A stretch of 54,539 nucleotides of DNA from Alistipes sp. GTDB lineage: Bacteria > Bacteroidota > Bacteroidia > Bacteroidales > Rikenellaceae. Each line of letters begins with the position of its first letter. Position 1 is the stretch's first letter. Under the pieces are notes generated by a model. The model had not been told where the DNA came from. It worked only from the letters and a program-made list of their open reading frames with translations, and made no database searches. Made by a program: the position numbers and the translations under genes. Below are positions 34,078 to 43,117 of the stretch, in pieces. The stretch covers positions 1 to 54,539 of the forward strand of contig JAGAPT010000057.1 in the NCBI GenBank assembly GCA_017623115.1. Direction: 5' to 3'.

Positions 34078-34107
34078 AAAGGGGCACCTAATCGGTTGCC
34101 CCTTTTT
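34078..34107. terminator. Terminator shared by nhaD and the convergent hydrolase
   Basis: AAAGGGGCA (34078-34086) pairs with TGCCCCTTT (34097-34105), followed by T residues rightward. The stop codon of the leftward hydrolase (34088-34090) lies inside the loop, so the hairpin overlaps that coding sequence. Confidence 0.8.
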
Positions 34108-35488
34108 CATTCAACTCCCGGTCAAGCCACGCAATTAAGTCCCTCAACACGGCCTCATCCATCGTCGTTTCGATCTGCGCATACTCCGAGGGCGCACCCG
34201 TCGTGCAGGGTTGGAACAGGTGATTCAGCCCCTCATAGCACTTCGTTTTAGCACGGGAAGCATCGGTCGTCAACGTCCGAAAACGCGCCAGATTCTGCTC
34301 GGCATCGACCTGGCTGTCCTTCGTTCCGTTTATCGCCAAGCAGGGGCGATGACCCAACTTGCGGATTGCCTCCGACGGGTCAAGGCGCACAAAGGCGTAG
34401 AGCCAATCTTGCTGTACCCCCTCGGCAACTGCATGCAGGTTACGGCGCAGTGGCTCGGGAAGAGGCTCCCCGGCCAATGCCTCGGCAACCGCATCATCTA
34501 CATGGTTCTGCAACCACGCATGCTCCTCCCGCATCCAAACCCCATAGAGCCGTGAAAGAGCCGCCACATAGGGCTCAACGATCGACTCGGGGAGGCCCTG
34601 CATCTGCATCAATGCCCGATTCTGAGTCACCAACAACTCGGCACCCGACACCATCATGCCGGCCAATGACACGACACCTGCCACCTGTTTCTCTGCTGCC
34701 GCAGCCAGCAAGGCAATCGTGCCCCCTTCGCTATGTCCAGCGATGAGGATGCGTGCAGGGTCAATCGCATCGTGGTGGCGCAGGAAATCAAAAGCGCCCA
34801 AGGCATCCTGCATCAAATCGAAGGTGGTGCTATGTTTCAGCCGCTCCAGCTCCTCGGGCGAGGCGTTGTAGCCTCGGTCGTCGTAGCGCAGCACGGCATA
34901 TCCCGCCCGCGTCAGGCGATCGGCCAACACCAAGAACGGGCGATGCTCCATCACCTCCTCATCCCGATTCTGCGTACCACTCCCCGTCACCAACACCACG
35001 GCCGGATATTGCCCCTCGGCTTGTGGAAGGGTTAGTGTTCCATGCAGCGACACCTGCCCATCACGCCCCGTGAAGGTTACCTCCTCGCTCCGATAGGGAT
35101 AGGGAGGTTGTGGCTCTTGTGGCCTCCTGGGACGTTCGGGGGCACCTCGTTGCAACATCAGCGAGGTGGTAAACCCACCCTGCGAAAAGGAGCCCATCAG
35201 GTGGTCTGCACCCCACAACACCACGTCGACCCGCATCTGCATCGGGTGGCTATAGAGTTGCACCGTCTGCGAGGTGACAACCACCGAATCGACCGGAATA
35301 CCCTTGGCACCCTGGTCGGGGCTATCCATCGTCGCACGCCACCCCTCGGGGCTCTGCGTCAGGTGAAAAACGAGGCGTAGCTTGTTCCCTCCGACATCCA
35401 GGCGACCACTCCACGTGCCGGCCATCTCCTGCGCCGAGAGCGTCATCGACAACATGACACTACACAACAGCAAAACTATGCGGTTCAT
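34088..35488 (-). CDS. Secreted alpha/beta hydrolase (serine esterase/peptidase-like)
   Basis: The 466-residue product has a signal peptide (about 1-19, ending LSAQ), a beta-rich domain (about 22-125, AGTWSGRLDVGGNKLRLVFHL) and an alpha/beta hydrolase domain. The nucleophile motif is AGHSEGGTIA, an Asp is in NGTKDSQVD and a His in YEGLNHLF. An early VTGSGTQNRDEE loop is typical of EstD-like bacterial esterases. The Pro/Arg-rich linker ERPRRPQEPQPPYPY joins the domains. The start at 35488 is chosen for the signal peptide; earlier in-frame Met codons run into the repeated structured units upstream. Substrate unknown. Confidence 0.85.
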   Translation of the reverse strand: MNRIVLLLCSVMLSMTLSAQEMAGTWSGRLDVGGNKLRLVFHLTQSPEGWRATMDSPDQGAKGIPVDSVVVTSQTVQLYSHPMQMRVDVVLWGADHLMGSFSQGGFTTSLMLQRGAPERPRRPQEPQPPYPYRSEEVTFTGRDGQVSLHGTLTLPQAEGQYPAVVLVTGSGTQNRDEEVMEHRPFLVLADRLTRAGYAVLRYDDRGYNASPEELERLKHSTTFDLMQDALGAFDFLRHHDAIDPARILIAGHSEGGTIALLAAAAEKQVAGVVSLAGMMVSGAELLVTQNRALMQMQGLPESIVEPYVAALSRLYGVWMREEHAWLQNHVDDAVAEALAGEPLPEPLRRNLHAVAEGVQQDWLYAFVRLDPSEAIRKLGHRPCLAINGTKDSQVDAEQNLARFRTLTTDASRAKTKCYEGLNHLFQPCTTGAPSEYAQIETTMDEAVLRDLIAWLDRELNEKGATD

Positions 35489-35514
35489 CCCTCTGTGTTT
35501 TTGTTCCTTTTTTG

Positions 35515-35522
35515 CAAAGATA
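35515..35522 (-). promoter_or_regulatory. -7-like element (TATCTTTG) for the alpha/beta hydrolase gene
   Basis: Read leftward it is a perfect TAnnTTTG match 26 bases before the hydrolase start. No TTG was found about 20 bases upstream, where the stem of the first repeat unit lies. Confidence 0.4.
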
Positions 35523-35533
35523 GTGTTTTTGAA

Positions 35534-35621
35534 GAAAAAGCGACCGAGTAAGTCGGCTTTTGTATCCCCTTGACGCAACAAAAAAAAACGAGTACTCAAA
35601 CATGAGTACCCGTTTTTCGAG
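35534..35621 (-). repeat. Structured repeat unit, copy 1 (terminator hairpin plus conserved tail)
   Basis: Read leftward, the unit begins with a hairpin CGGGTACTC / GAGTACTCG followed by nine T residues, a normal intrinsic terminator, then the conserved TTGCGTCAAGGGGATACA and a second small stem (CCGA with TCGG). The first hairpin pairs fully only in the leftward RNA, where a G-U pair replaces an A-C mismatch. Together with copy 2 and the 83-base inverted repeat it fills the 381 bases between the hydrolase and rplQ; no gene was seen there. Confidence 0.75.
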
Positions 35622-35660
35622 AATTTGATTGTTTAGGCTATTTTTAGGCTCCCGAAGTTG

Positions 35661-35746
35661 GAAAATGCGGCCTGCTAAGCAGGCTTCTGTATCCCCTTGA
35701 CGCAACAAAAAAAACGGATTCTCTTACGAGAACCCGTTTTTCGGAG
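35661..35746 (-). repeat. Structured repeat unit, copy 2 (terminator hairpin plus conserved tail)
   Basis: This copy, 127 bases from copy 1, has a hairpin CGGGTTCTC / GAGAATCCG followed by a T-run, the identical TTGCGTCAAGGGGATACA core, and a perfect stem GCCTGC-TTA-GCAGGC. Bases in the stems differ from copy 1, mostly in pair-preserving ways, while the core and T-run are identical. As the first terminator met by transcripts leaving rplQ it probably ends the ribosomal protein operon. Confidence 0.78.
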
Positions 35747-35764
35747 CGTTTTGAATGACGAGGG

Positions 35765-35847
35765 GATTTCAAGGCTTGCGATGGAACGAAAAGCGGAGCA
35801 TACTTGGCGTATGTGAGCATTTTCGCTCCGAGCGTAACGCAGAAATC
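35765..35847 (-). repeat. 83-base imperfect inverted repeat after rplQ
   Basis: Outer arms GATTTC and GAAATC enclose a second arm pair (35783-35792 with 35820-35829) and an inner CATAC-TTGGC-GTATG hairpin. In the leftward RNA the second arm pair is complete with one G-U pair, whereas the rightward RNA has an A-C mismatch, so the structure probably acts in the rplQ transcript. It starts 23 bases after the rplQ stop. Confidence 0.6.
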
Positions 35848-35869
35848 ACCCGTCAGGCGAACGCGACAA

Positions 35870-36445
35870 TTACATTTTCTTGCCCACGTTGGTCTTCTTC
35901 GCCACCTTCGGAGCAGCCACCTTAGCAGCAGCCTTCGGTGCCTTCGGAGCAGCCTTCTTGGCAGGCTTCTTCTCGCCCTCTACGACCGTAGCGTCCTCGA
36001 CTGCGTCCGTCGTCTTCTTGCGCGAACGACGCGTCTTCGGCTTCGCCTCAGCTGCAGCGGCGGGAACAACACCCAGCGTATAGGCCTCGTTGAAGTCAAC
36101 GAACTCGATGATACACATCTCGGCTGCATCACCCAGACGGAAGCCCGTCTTCAAGATGCGCGTGTAACCGCCATTGCGCTCGGCAATCTTCGGAGCAATC
36201 GTGCGGAACAACTCCGTCACAGCCTCCTTCTGTTTCAGATACGAGAAGACTACACGACGCGAGTGCGTGGTATCCTCCTTCGACTTGGTCACCAGCGGCT
36301 CAACAAACTGACGAAGAGCCTTGGCCTTAGCCAGCGTCGTCTCGATGCGCTTGTGCAGAATCAACGACGAAGCCATGTTCGACATCAGCGCCTTGCGGTG
36401 GCCGGCCTGACGACCGAGGTGGTTGAAATTCTTGTTATGTCTCAT
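35870..36445 (-). CDS. rplQ: 50S ribosomal protein L17 with Ala/Lys-rich tail
   Basis: Residues 1 to about 118 are a normal L17 ([20 protein letters not shown] start). The remaining 70 or so residues form a low-complexity tail rich in Ala, Lys and Pro ([20 protein letters not shown]), making the protein 191 residues instead of about 120-127. Extended L17 tails are usual in Bacteroidota. It is the last gene of the cluster, 6 bases after rpoA, and is followed by the structured 3' region. Confidence 0.97.
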   Translation of the reverse strand: MRHNKNFNHLGRQAGHRKALMSNMASSLILHKRIETTLAKAKALRQFVEPLVTKSKEDTTHSRRVVFSYLKQKEAVTELFRTIAPKIAERNGGYTRILKTGFRLGDAAEMCIIEFVDFNEAYTLGVVPAAAAEAKPKTRRSRKKTTDAVEDATVVEGEKKPAKKAAPKAPKAAAKVAAPKVAKKTNVGKKM

Positions 36446-36451
36446 AATGCG

Positions 36452-37444
36452 TTAATCTTTGTCCAATTTGTAGATAGAAACGTCCATTCCGAACTTGAGG
36501 TTCAGCGAGGCCAGCAACTCGTCCAGCTCCGTCAACGACTTCTTACCGAAGTTGCGGAACTTCAGCAGGTCGTTGCGATTCAGCTTTACCAGATCACCCA
36601 GCGTATCAACGTCGGCTGCCTTCAGGCAGTTCAACGCGCGTACGCTCAAATCCTGATCCGAAAGCTTCGTCTTCAGCAACTGACGCATGTGCAATACATC
36701 CTCGTCAAACTCCTCGGCACCATTCTTATCCTCCATGTTCACCGTGATCTTCTCGTCCGAGAAGAGCATGAAGTGCTGGATGAGAATCTTGGCTGCCTCT
36801 TTCAGAGCCTCCTTCGGGTGAATCGAACCGTCGGTAGTAATTTCCAAATTCAGTTTCTCGTAGTCCGTGCGCTGCTCAACACGATAGTCCTCAATCGAGT
36901 ACTTCACGTTCTTGATAGGCGTGAAAATCGAGTCGATGGGCAGCGTACCAAACTCACACTCGGCCGGCATGTTCTCCTCGGCAGGAACGTAACCACGACC
37001 CTTGCCGATGGTGAGCGTAATCTGCATCTTGGTTCCGGGAGCCAGGTGGCAGATAACCAAATCCGGGTTCAGTACTTTGAAGAACGAGAGGTAATTCGAG
37101 ATATATCCGGCAGTCAGCTCCGTCACACCCGCTACATTGATAGATACCTTCTCCATATCCTGGTTATCGACCGTGCGGATAAAGCGAATCTGCTTCAGGA
37201 AGAGGATGATGTGTAACATGTCCTCCTTCACGCCGGGGATGGCGGCGAACTCGTGGTCGACACCGGCTACCTTTACCGTCGTAATCGCATAACCCTCGAG
37301 CGACGAGAGCAGGATACGGCGCAAAGCGTTTCCGACCGTACGACCGAATCCGGGCTCCAGCGGTCGGAACTCAAACTTTCCGAACGACGAAGTAGATTCG
37401 AGCATAATGACCTTTTCAGGTCTCTGGAATGCTAATATTGCCAT
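36452..37444 (-). CDS. rpoA: RNA polymerase alpha subunit
   Basis: The 330-residue product has the N-terminal assembly domain (about 1-230, with [25 protein letters not shown]) and the C-terminal helix-hairpin-helix domain (about 250-325, with [20 protein letters not shown] and [14 protein letters not shown]) joined by a linker. It nucleates core polymerase assembly and contacts upstream DNA and activators. It lies 22 bases after rpsD and 6 before rplQ, the usual alpha-operon order. Confidence 0.99.
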   Translation of the reverse strand: MAILAFQRPEKVIMLESTSSFGKFEFRPLEPGFGRTVGNALRRILLSSLEGYAITTVKVAGVDHEFAAIPGVKEDMLHIILFLKQIRFIRTVDNQDMEKVSINVAGVTELTAGYISNYLSFFKVLNPDLVICHLAPGTKMQITLTIGKGRGYVPAEENMPAECEFGTLPIDSIFTPIKNVKYSIEDYRVEQRTDYEKLNLEITTDGSIHPKEALKEAAKILIQHFMLFSDEKITVNMEDKNGAEEFDEDVLHMRQLLKTKLSDQDLSVRALNCLKAADVDTLGDLVKLNRNDLLKFRNFGKKSLTELDELLASLNLKFGMDVSIYKLDKD

Positions 37445-37466
37445 AAATCTTGAATTTGTTTATTTA

Positions 37467-38075
37467 CTACTTCGAGTACAACTCGACGATGAGCTGCTCC
37501 TTGATGTTCTCGGGAATCTCCTCGCGCTCAGGCTTCTGCAGGAACTTACCACTCATCGTGGCACCATCCCACTCCAACCATGCGTAGCGGCTCTTCGAAC
37601 CACCGGCGAGCGAATTGGTAATTACCTCAAGACTCTTCGACTTCTCGCGTACCGATACTACATCACCGGCGCGCAACGAGTACGAAGGAATGTTGACAAC
37701 AGCACCGTTTACGCAGATATGGCAGTGCGAAACGAGCTGACGGGCAGCGGCACGCGTCGGAGCAATACCCAGACGATATACCACGTTGTCCAAACGGCAC
37801 TCCAAGAGCTTCAACAGGTTCTCACCCGTAATACCGCCCATGCGGGCTGCCTGCTCGTAGGTGCGCGAGAACTGCTTCTCCAACAGACCGTACGTGTACT
37901 TGGCCTTCTGCTTCTCGCTCAGCTGCGTACCGTACTCCGATACCTTCTTGCGCTTGCGAGCCAGACCGTGCTGTCCGGGAGGGAAGTTACGCTTCTCGAG
38001 TACCTTATCTGCACCATAAATAGCTTCGCCAAACTTACGGGCGATTTTCGATTTAGGTCCTATATATTTTCCCAT
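37467..38075 (-). CDS. rpsD: 30S ribosomal protein S4
   Basis: The 202-residue product starts [17 protein letters not shown] and has the S4 RNA-binding domain (about 92-155, [17 protein letters not shown] and [17 protein letters not shown]). The N-terminal Cys cluster of zinc-type S4 is absent. S4 starts 30S assembly by binding 16S rRNA and is the classical translational repressor of the alpha operon in other bacteria. It follows rpsK by 62 bases. Confidence 0.98.
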   Translation of the reverse strand: MGKYIGPKSKIARKFGEAIYGADKVLEKRNFPPGQHGLARKRKKVSEYGTQLSEKQKAKYTYGLLEKQFSRTYEQAARMGGITGENLLKLLECRLDNVVYRLGIAPTRAAARQLVSHCHICVNGAVVNIPSYSLRAGDVVSVREKSKSLEVITNSLAGGSKSRYAWLEWDGATMSGKFLQKPEREEIPENIKEQLIVELYSK

Positions 38076-38137
38076 TGTTTTTTAGCTTTTATAAAGTTTG
38101 TGATTAACCTTCGTCTGTAAAATAGTCTACGAACAAA

Positions 38138-38527
38138 TTATACGCGACGACGGTTGGGAGCACGGCAGCCATTGTGCGGCAGCGGAGTAACGTCGATAAT
38201 CTCCATTACCTCGATACCGGCACCGTGAATCGTACGAACAGCCGACTCGCGACCCTGACCCGGACCCTTCACATAAACCTTCACCTTACGAAGGCCCATG
38301 TCATAGGCTACCTTGGCGCAATCTGCGGCCGACGTCTGTGCTGCATACGGAGTATTCTTCTTCGAACCACGGAAACCCATCTTACCGGCCGACGACCAGC
38401 TGATGACATCACCGTTCTCGTTGGTGATGGTGATAATCACGTTGTTGAAGGTCGAGTGTACGTAGGCGTTGCCCACCAAACCAACCTTAACAACCTTCTT
38501 CTTAACTGTACCAGTTTTCTTTGCCAT
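38138..38527 (-). CDS. rpsK: 30S ribosomal protein S11
   Basis: The 129-residue product carries the S11 blocks [20 protein letters not shown] and ends [10 protein letters not shown]. It forms part of the 30S platform near the mRNA exit. It starts 13 bases after rpsM and is a normal length. Confidence 0.98.
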   Translation of the reverse strand: MAKKTGTVKKKVVKVGLVGNAYVHSTFNNVIITITNENGDVISWSSAGKMGFRGSKKNTPYAAQTSAADCAKVAYDMGLRKVKVYVKGPGQGRESAVRTIHGAGIEVMEIIDVTPLPHNGCRAPNRRRV

Positions 38528-38540
38528 AATTCTCTAAAGA

Positions 38541-38921
38541 TTACTTTGTTGCCTTTTTCTTGTTTGCTACAGTCTTCTTCTTGCCCTTACGCGTACGTGC
38601 GTTATTCTTGGTCGACTGACCACGCACCGGAAGACCCAGACGGTGACGGATGCCGCGATAGCAACCGATGTCCATCAGGCGCTTGATGTTGAGCTGAACG
38701 AGCGAACGGCACTCGCCCTCGACTTTCAGACCCAGGTCGGCAATCGTCGAACGAATTGCACCTACCTGCTCATCGGTCCAATCCTGGACCTTGATATCGT
38801 AGCTGATTCCGGCTACGTCGAGAATCTGGCGAGCCGTCGAACGACCAATACCGAAGATATAGGTCAAGCCAATCTCGCCTCTCTTATTTTTGGGTAAATC
38901 TACACCGACAATACGTGCCAT
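38541..38921 (-). CDS. rpsM: 30S ribosomal protein S13
   Basis: The 126-residue product begins [20 protein letters not shown] and has the [20 protein letters not shown] block that contacts the P-site tRNA, ending in a Lys-rich tail. It lies in the 30S head. It follows rpmJ by 27 bases. Confidence 0.98.
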   Translation of the reverse strand: MARIVGVDLPKNKRGEIGLTYIFGIGRSTARQILDVAGISYDIKVQDWTDEQVGAIRSTIADLGLKVEGECRSLVQLNIKRLMDIGCYRGIRHRLGLPVRGQSTKNNARTRKGKKKTVANKKKATK

Positions 38922-38948
38922 AATGTTTCTTTTTCTTCTTTAATTTGT

Positions 38949-39065
38949 TTAACCTTGGCGCATCTTGAACTTAGGATTCTTCTTGCAAATTACGTAAAGC
39001 TTGCCCTTACGCTTCACAATCTTGCAATCCTCGCTGCGCTTCTTGATGGATGCTTTTACTTTCAT
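38949..39065 (-). CDS. rpmJ: 50S ribosomal protein L36
   Basis: This 38-residue gene starts at the ATG read leftward from 39065 and translates to a product beginning [19 protein letters not shown] and ending KFKMRQG. Of the four zinc ligands of the classical form (Cys11, Cys14, Cys27, His32), only Cys14 and Cys27 remain; position 11 is Ser and the His is replaced, so this is a zinc-poor L36. It sits between infA (38 bases) and rpsM (27 bases), its normal place. Confidence 0.96.
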   Translation of the reverse strand: MKVKASIKKRSEDCKIVKRKGKLYVICKKNPKFKMRQG

Positions 39066-39103
39066 GGTTTTTCAAGCAATCTGTGGTTAATATACACCTG
39101 TGT

Positions 39104-39322
39104 TTATTTGTATCGGAACGAGATACGACCCTTCGTCAAATCATAGGGGGTCATCTCTACCTTTACCTTATCCCCGGGAAGAATCTTAATGTAGTGCATA
39201 CGCATCTTTCCCGAGATGTGGGCCGTCAATATGTGGCCATTGTCCAACTCAACGCGGAACATTGCGTTCGACAGGGCCTCGATAATCGTCCCATCGCGTT
39301 CGATAGCAGCTTGTTTTGCCAT
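39104..39322 (-). CDS. infA: Translation initiation factor IF-1
   Basis: The 72-residue product is a single OB-fold with the IF-1 landmarks [37 protein letters not shown] and KGRISFRYK. It binds the 30S A site during initiation. It lies 6 bases after map and before rpmJ, as in most Bacteroidota. Confidence 0.98.
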   Translation of the reverse strand: MAKQAAIERDGTIIEALSNAMFRVELDNGHILTAHISGKMRMHYIKILPGDKVKVEMTPYDLTKGRISFRYK

Positions 39323-39328
39323 AGAGTC

Positions 39329-40105
39329 TTAGTGTTTTATTGCCTGTTCGATGATGCTGAAATCCGTCAGCACGTCGGGGCCGTTTTTGCGTACCGCTAC
39401 AGCAAACTCATAGTGAGCTGCCGGCTTGCGGTCGCGTGTACGAACGGTCCATCCGTCCTCCTCGAATACAACCGACTTCGTGCCCATGTTAATCATCGGC
39501 TCAATGCAGATGACCATTCCCTCCTTCAGGAGCGGGCCGCGTCCTTTGGCGCCGTAATTGGGTACTCCGGGGGCCTCGTGCATCTTCCGACCCAAGCCGT
39601 GTCCCTCTAATTCGCGTACGACACCGTATCCAAATTTCTCGGCGTATTCCTGCACAGTTGCCGAAATGTCGCCTACGCGATTTCCGGCCTTCGCCTGTGC
39701 TGTACCTTTATAAAGAGCCTCTTTGGTGACCTCCATGAGCTGCCGTACTTCCTCGGACACCTCACCTACGGCAAACGTGTATGCCGAGTCACCGACAAAC
39801 CCCTTCATAAACGTACCACAATCTACTGAAACAATATCGCCCTCCTTCAGAACGATCTTGTCTGACGGGATACCATGGACCACATGTTCGTTGACCGAAA
39901 TACACAACGATGCGGGATAACCCTGGTAACCGAGGAACGCGGGTACGGCTCCGTGCGAGCGGATAAACTCTTCCGCCAACCGATCCAACTCCTTGGTCGT
40001 GACACCCGGCCGAATGTGGCGACCCACTTCGGCCAGGGTCTTCGATACCAAGAGGTTATTTTCACGGAGCAATTCTATCTCCTCGTTCGTCTTCAGATAT
40101 ATCAT
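39329..40105 (-). CDS. map: Methionine aminopeptidase, type I
   Basis: The 258-residue product removes the N-terminal Met from new proteins. The dimetal site is intact: Asp in SVDCG, Asp in VGDSAY, His in GHGLGRKMHEAPGVPNYG, Glu in ICIEPMI and Glu in HYEFAVAV; the substrate-contacting His is in NEHVVHGIP. It lies 34 bases after secY, a common location in this phylum. Confidence 0.98.
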   Translation of the reverse strand: MIYLKTNEEIELLRENNLLVSKTLAEVGRHIRPGVTTKELDRLAEEFIRSHGAVPAFLGYQGYPASLCISVNEHVVHGIPSDKIVLKEGDIVSVDCGTFMKGFVGDSAYTFAVGEVSEEVRQLMEVTKEALYKGTAQAKAGNRVGDISATVQEYAEKFGYGVVRELEGHGLGRKMHEAPGVPNYGAKGRGPLLKEGMVICIEPMINMGTKSVVFEEDGWTVRTRDRKPAAHYEFAVAVRKNGPDVLTDFSIIEQAIKH

Positions 40106-40139
40106 CTTAACTCAGCTAAGATTCTTGCTCTTTTACCTA

Positions 40140-41516
40140 TTAATGACGACCTTGAATACGGCCGGTCTTCATCAGACCATCGTAGTGGCGCATCAACAGG
40201 TAGCTCTCTATCTGCTTCAGAGTGTCGAGTACCACACCTACCATAATCAGCAACGACGTACCGCCATAGAAGTAGGCGAACTCCTGCTGAATACCCAGGA
40301 AGCGGATGGCCAAGGCCGGCAAGATTGCCACGATGGCCAAGAAAATCGAACCCGGGAGGGTGATACGCGTCATGATGGTGTCGATGTAGTTCACGGTCTG
40401 CTTACCCGGTTTCACTCCCGGAATGAAGCCACCGTTGCGCTTCATGTCATCGGCCATCATTTGAGGATTGATGATAATCGCCGTGTAGAAGTAGGTGAAG
40501 GCGATTACCAACACTGCCAGCGTAAAGTTGTACCAGAAACCGGTCATCGAGCTGAAGGCTGCTGCGAAGGCCGTTCCCGAGAACAGCGCCGGAACAAACA
40601 TCAGAGCCTGTGCGAAGATGATAGGCATCACATTCGCAGCATTCATCTTCAGCGGAATGTACTGACGTACACCGCCATACTGCTTGTTACCAACGATACG
40701 TTTGGCATACTGTACAGGAACCTTGCGGACGGCCTGTACCAAAGCAATCGTTGCCATGAAGACGAGGAAGAGCAGCACCAACTCGAGAATCAGCATGATG
40801 GCACTACCGGTAGCCGTCTGGAAACGAGCGTTGACCTCGGCCAACATCGCGTGGGGCAGACGTGCCACGATACCAATCATAATGATCAACGAGATACCGT
40901 TGCCGATACCCTTGTCCGTAATCTTCTCACCGAGCCACATGATAAACATGGTGCCGGCAATCAGAACCGTCGTTGCATAGCAAACGAAGCCGAACGAGTT
41001 GCCATAGACGAATGCCGTGGGAGCCTGATGGTACAGGTTGGCAATGAATGCCGGGCCCTGCAACATCAGCACACCAATTGTGAGGAATCGGGTCCACTGA
41101 TTCATCTTGCGGCGGCCGCTCTCACCCTCCTTCTGCATCTTCTGGAAATACGGGATCATCATACCCATGAGCTGGATGATAATCGAGGCGGTGATGTACG
41201 GCATGACTCCGAGGGCAAAGATGGCAGCGTTGCCGAATGCACCACCAGAGAAGACGTTCAACAGACCCAACAGTCCGTTGCCCTCCAACTGGCTGGCATA
41301 CGCCGAACCCTCTCCCAGAACGAGCGGGTTAATGCCCGGAATCACTACGAAACTACCCAAGCGGTAGATCAGAAGCAGGCCAATCGTGTAGATTACACGT
41401 TTGCGAAGCTCCTCGATCTTGTAGATATTCTTGAGCGTCTCGACCACTTTCTTGTTGGCTGCCAAAATAGCGATAACCACTAAAAAGACAAGGCCAACAA
41501 CGAGATATTGATTCAT
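40140..41516 (-). CDS. secY: Protein translocase subunit SecY
   Basis: The 458-residue product has ten membrane segments and SecY landmarks: RLGSFVVIPGINP as the periplasmic start, GMMIPYFQKMQKEGESGRRK, LGEKITDKGIGNGISLIIMIG, and NGGFIPGVKPGKQTVNY near the cytoplasmic loop contacting SecA or the ribosome. It forms the channel with SecE and SecG for export and membrane insertion. It follows rplO by 26 bases. Confidence 0.98.
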   Translation of the reverse strand: MNQYLVVGLVFLVVIAILAANKKVVETLKNIYKIEELRKRVIYTIGLLLIYRLGSFVVIPGINPLVLGEGSAYASQLEGNGLLGLLNVFSGGAFGNAAIFALGVMPYITASIIIQLMGMMIPYFQKMQKEGESGRRKMNQWTRFLTIGVLMLQGPAFIANLYHQAPTAFVYGNSFGFVCYATTVLIAGTMFIMWLGEKITDKGIGNGISLIIMIGIVARLPHAMLAEVNARFQTATGSAIMLILELVLLFLVFMATIALVQAVRKVPVQYAKRIVGNKQYGGVRQYIPLKMNAANVMPIIFAQALMFVPALFSGTAFAAAFSSMTGFWYNFTLAVLVIAFTYFYTAIIINPQMMADDMKRNGGFIPGVKPGKQTVNYIDTIMTRITLPGSIFLAIVAILPALAIRFLGIQQEFAYFYGGTSLLIMVGVVLDTLKQIESYLLMRHYDGLMKTGRIQGRH

Positions 41517-41542
41517 AATTTTGCGGTTCTATAGGTTAGTCC

Positions 41543-41989
41543 TTACATTTTCTCGACGCTACCACCGGCGCCCGTGATGGCTGCCTCGGCGCTCTTCGAG
41601 AAGGCATTTGCCTTCACTGCCAAAGCCTTCGTCAGCTGACCGTTGCCCAAGATCTTCACCTTATCCTTCGACGAGATGAAACCTGCGGCTACGAGCGTCT
41701 CGACAGTCACCTCCGTGAGGTTCTTCTTGGCTGCCAACTCCTCGAGCGTCGAGAGGTTGATGGCCTTGAACTCTACACGGTTCAGATTGGTGAAGCCGAA
41801 CTTCGGCAGACGACGCTGCAGAGGCATCTGACCACCCTCGAAGCCAAGCTTGCGCGAGTAACCCGAACGCGACTGAGCACCCTTGTGACCACGCGTGGCC
41901 GTGCCACCGTGACCCGAACCTGCACCGCGGCCAATGCGCTTGTCGTGGTGCGTTGAACCCTTTGCGGGTTTGAGATTATTCAGTTCCAT
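41543..41989 (-). CDS. rplO: 50S ribosomal protein L15
   Basis: The 148-residue product has the Gly/Arg-rich L15 N-terminus (KRIGRGAGSGHGGTATRGHKG) that threads into 23S rRNA, followed by the globular domain (FGFTNLNRVEFKAINLSTLEE). It is late-assembling in the 50S subunit. It follows rpmD by 27 bases. Confidence 0.98.
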   Translation of the reverse strand: MELNNLKPAKGSTHHDKRIGRGAGSGHGGTATRGHKGAQSRSGYSRKLGFEGGQMPLQRRLPKFGFTNLNRVEFKAINLSTLEELAAKKNLTEVTVETLVAAGFISSKDKVKILGNGQLTKALAVKANAFSKSAEAAITGAGGSVEKM

Positions 41990-42016
41990 GTCTTGTTTTT
42001 CGTTAAGCAGTTAAAC

Positions 42017-42199
42017 TTAAGCTACGACCTCGACCTTTACGAGGTGCTGTACACGGTTAATCATACCCTTGATGATTACCGAATCGTCATGCTCGACCGT
42101 AGCACCAATCTTCTTCAGACCCAGTGCATCGAGGTTGGCGCACTGACGCTTCGTGGCGCCGATGCGGCTCTTGACTTGCGTGATTTTCAATCTTGCCAT
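42017..42199 (-). CDS. rpmD: 50S ribosomal protein L30
   Basis: The 60-residue product (MARLKITQVKSRIGATKRQ, then LDALGLKKIGATVEH and a MINRVQHLVKVE end) is a full-length L30. It is a small surface protein of the large subunit. It lies between rpsE (14 bases) and rplO (27 bases). Confidence 0.97.
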   Translation of the reverse strand: MARLKITQVKSRIGATKRQCANLDALGLKKIGATVEHDDSVIIKGMINRVQHLVKVEVVA

Positions 42200-42213
42200 T
42201 GTCTGAATCGAAA

Positions 42214-42732
42214 TTAACCGTTAAACACCTGATTCATCGAGATGCCGCGGAGACGGGCTACGCTGGCTGCATCACGAAGCTCGCACAGAGCACCAATGGT
42301 GGCCTTCACCAGGTTGTGGGGGTTCGACGAACCCTTGCTCTTTGCAAGCACGTTCTTGATACCGAGCGACTCCAACACGGCGCGCATAGCACCACCGGCG
42401 ATAATACCGGTACCCGGAGCTGCCGGACGAATCATCACCAGCGAACCGCCAAAGCGATACTCCTGCTTGTGGGGAATCGTTCCGTTGATAACGGGAATCT
42501 TCACCAGATTCTTCTTGGCATCCTCAACGCCCTTGGCGATGGCTGCCTGAACCTCCGAAGCCTTACCCAGACCGTAACCTACGACACCGTCCTCGTTACC
42601 TACTACGACGATTGCCGAGAAACTGAATGTGCGACCACCCTTCGTTACCTTCGTAACGCGCTGAATGCTTACGAGTCTGTCCTTCAGCTCGAGGTCGCTC
42701 GTGCGTACTTTCTTTATGTTCGTATTAGCCAT
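42214..42732 (-). CDS. rpsE: 30S ribosomal protein S5
   Basis: The 172-residue product has the double-stranded-RNA-like N-terminal domain ([36 protein letters not shown]) and the C-terminal domain with [19 protein letters not shown] and [15 protein letters not shown]. It helps decoding accuracy and mRNA unwinding at the entry channel. It follows rplR by 6 bases. Confidence 0.98.
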   Translation of the reverse strand: MANTNIKKVRTSDLELKDRLVSIQRVTKVTKGGRTFSFSAIVVVGNEDGVVGYGLGKASEVQAAIAKGVEDAKKNLVKIPVINGTIPHKQEYRFGGSLVMIRPAAPGTGIIAGGAMRAVLESLGIKNVLAKSKGSSNPHNLVKATIGALCELRDAASVARLRGISMNQVFNG

Positions 42733-42738
42733 AATTGC

Positions 42739-43101
42739 TTAGAATTTAAGTCCGCCTTCGCGTGCTGCTTCGGCCAGTTGTTTTACACGTCCGTGATACA
42801 GATAACCGTTGCGGTCGAAAGCTACCGTCGTAATACCCTTAGCGGTGGCACGCTCTGCGGCCAACTTACCTACCAAGGCTGCTACCTCCGTCTTGTTCTT
42901 GCCTGCAGCGGCCTCTACGACCTCCTTATCCAGCGACGATGCCGATGCCAGCGTTACGCCTGCCAGGTCGTCGATAAACTGTACGTAGATTTGCTTGTTG
43001 CTGCGGAACACCGTCATACGGGGCTGTGCGGGCGTACCGGTCACAATCTTGCGGATGCGCATCTTGATGCGCTCTCTTCTCTCTATCTTGTTCAGTGACA
43101 T
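42739..43101 (-). CDS. rplR: 50S ribosomal protein L18
   Basis: The 120-residue product has the Arg/Lys-rich N-terminus ([14 protein letters not shown]) and L18 core ([19 protein letters not shown], ending AAREGGLKF). It binds 5S rRNA with L5. It follows rplF by 16 bases. Confidence 0.97.
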   Translation of the reverse strand: MSLNKIERRERIKMRIRKIVTGTPAQPRMTVFRSNKQIYVQFIDDLAGVTLASASSLDKEVVEAAAGKNKTEVAALVGKLAAERATAKGITTVAFDRNGYLYHGRVKQLAEAAREGGLKF

Positions 43102-43117
43102 AACTTCAGATTATTTA

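Noticed and set aside
35460-35708. Leftward frames through the two repeat units giving LRQGDT-like peptides twice
   Set aside because: The peptide similarity comes from the repeated RNA-like core, not from protein coding; frames are broken by the hairpins.
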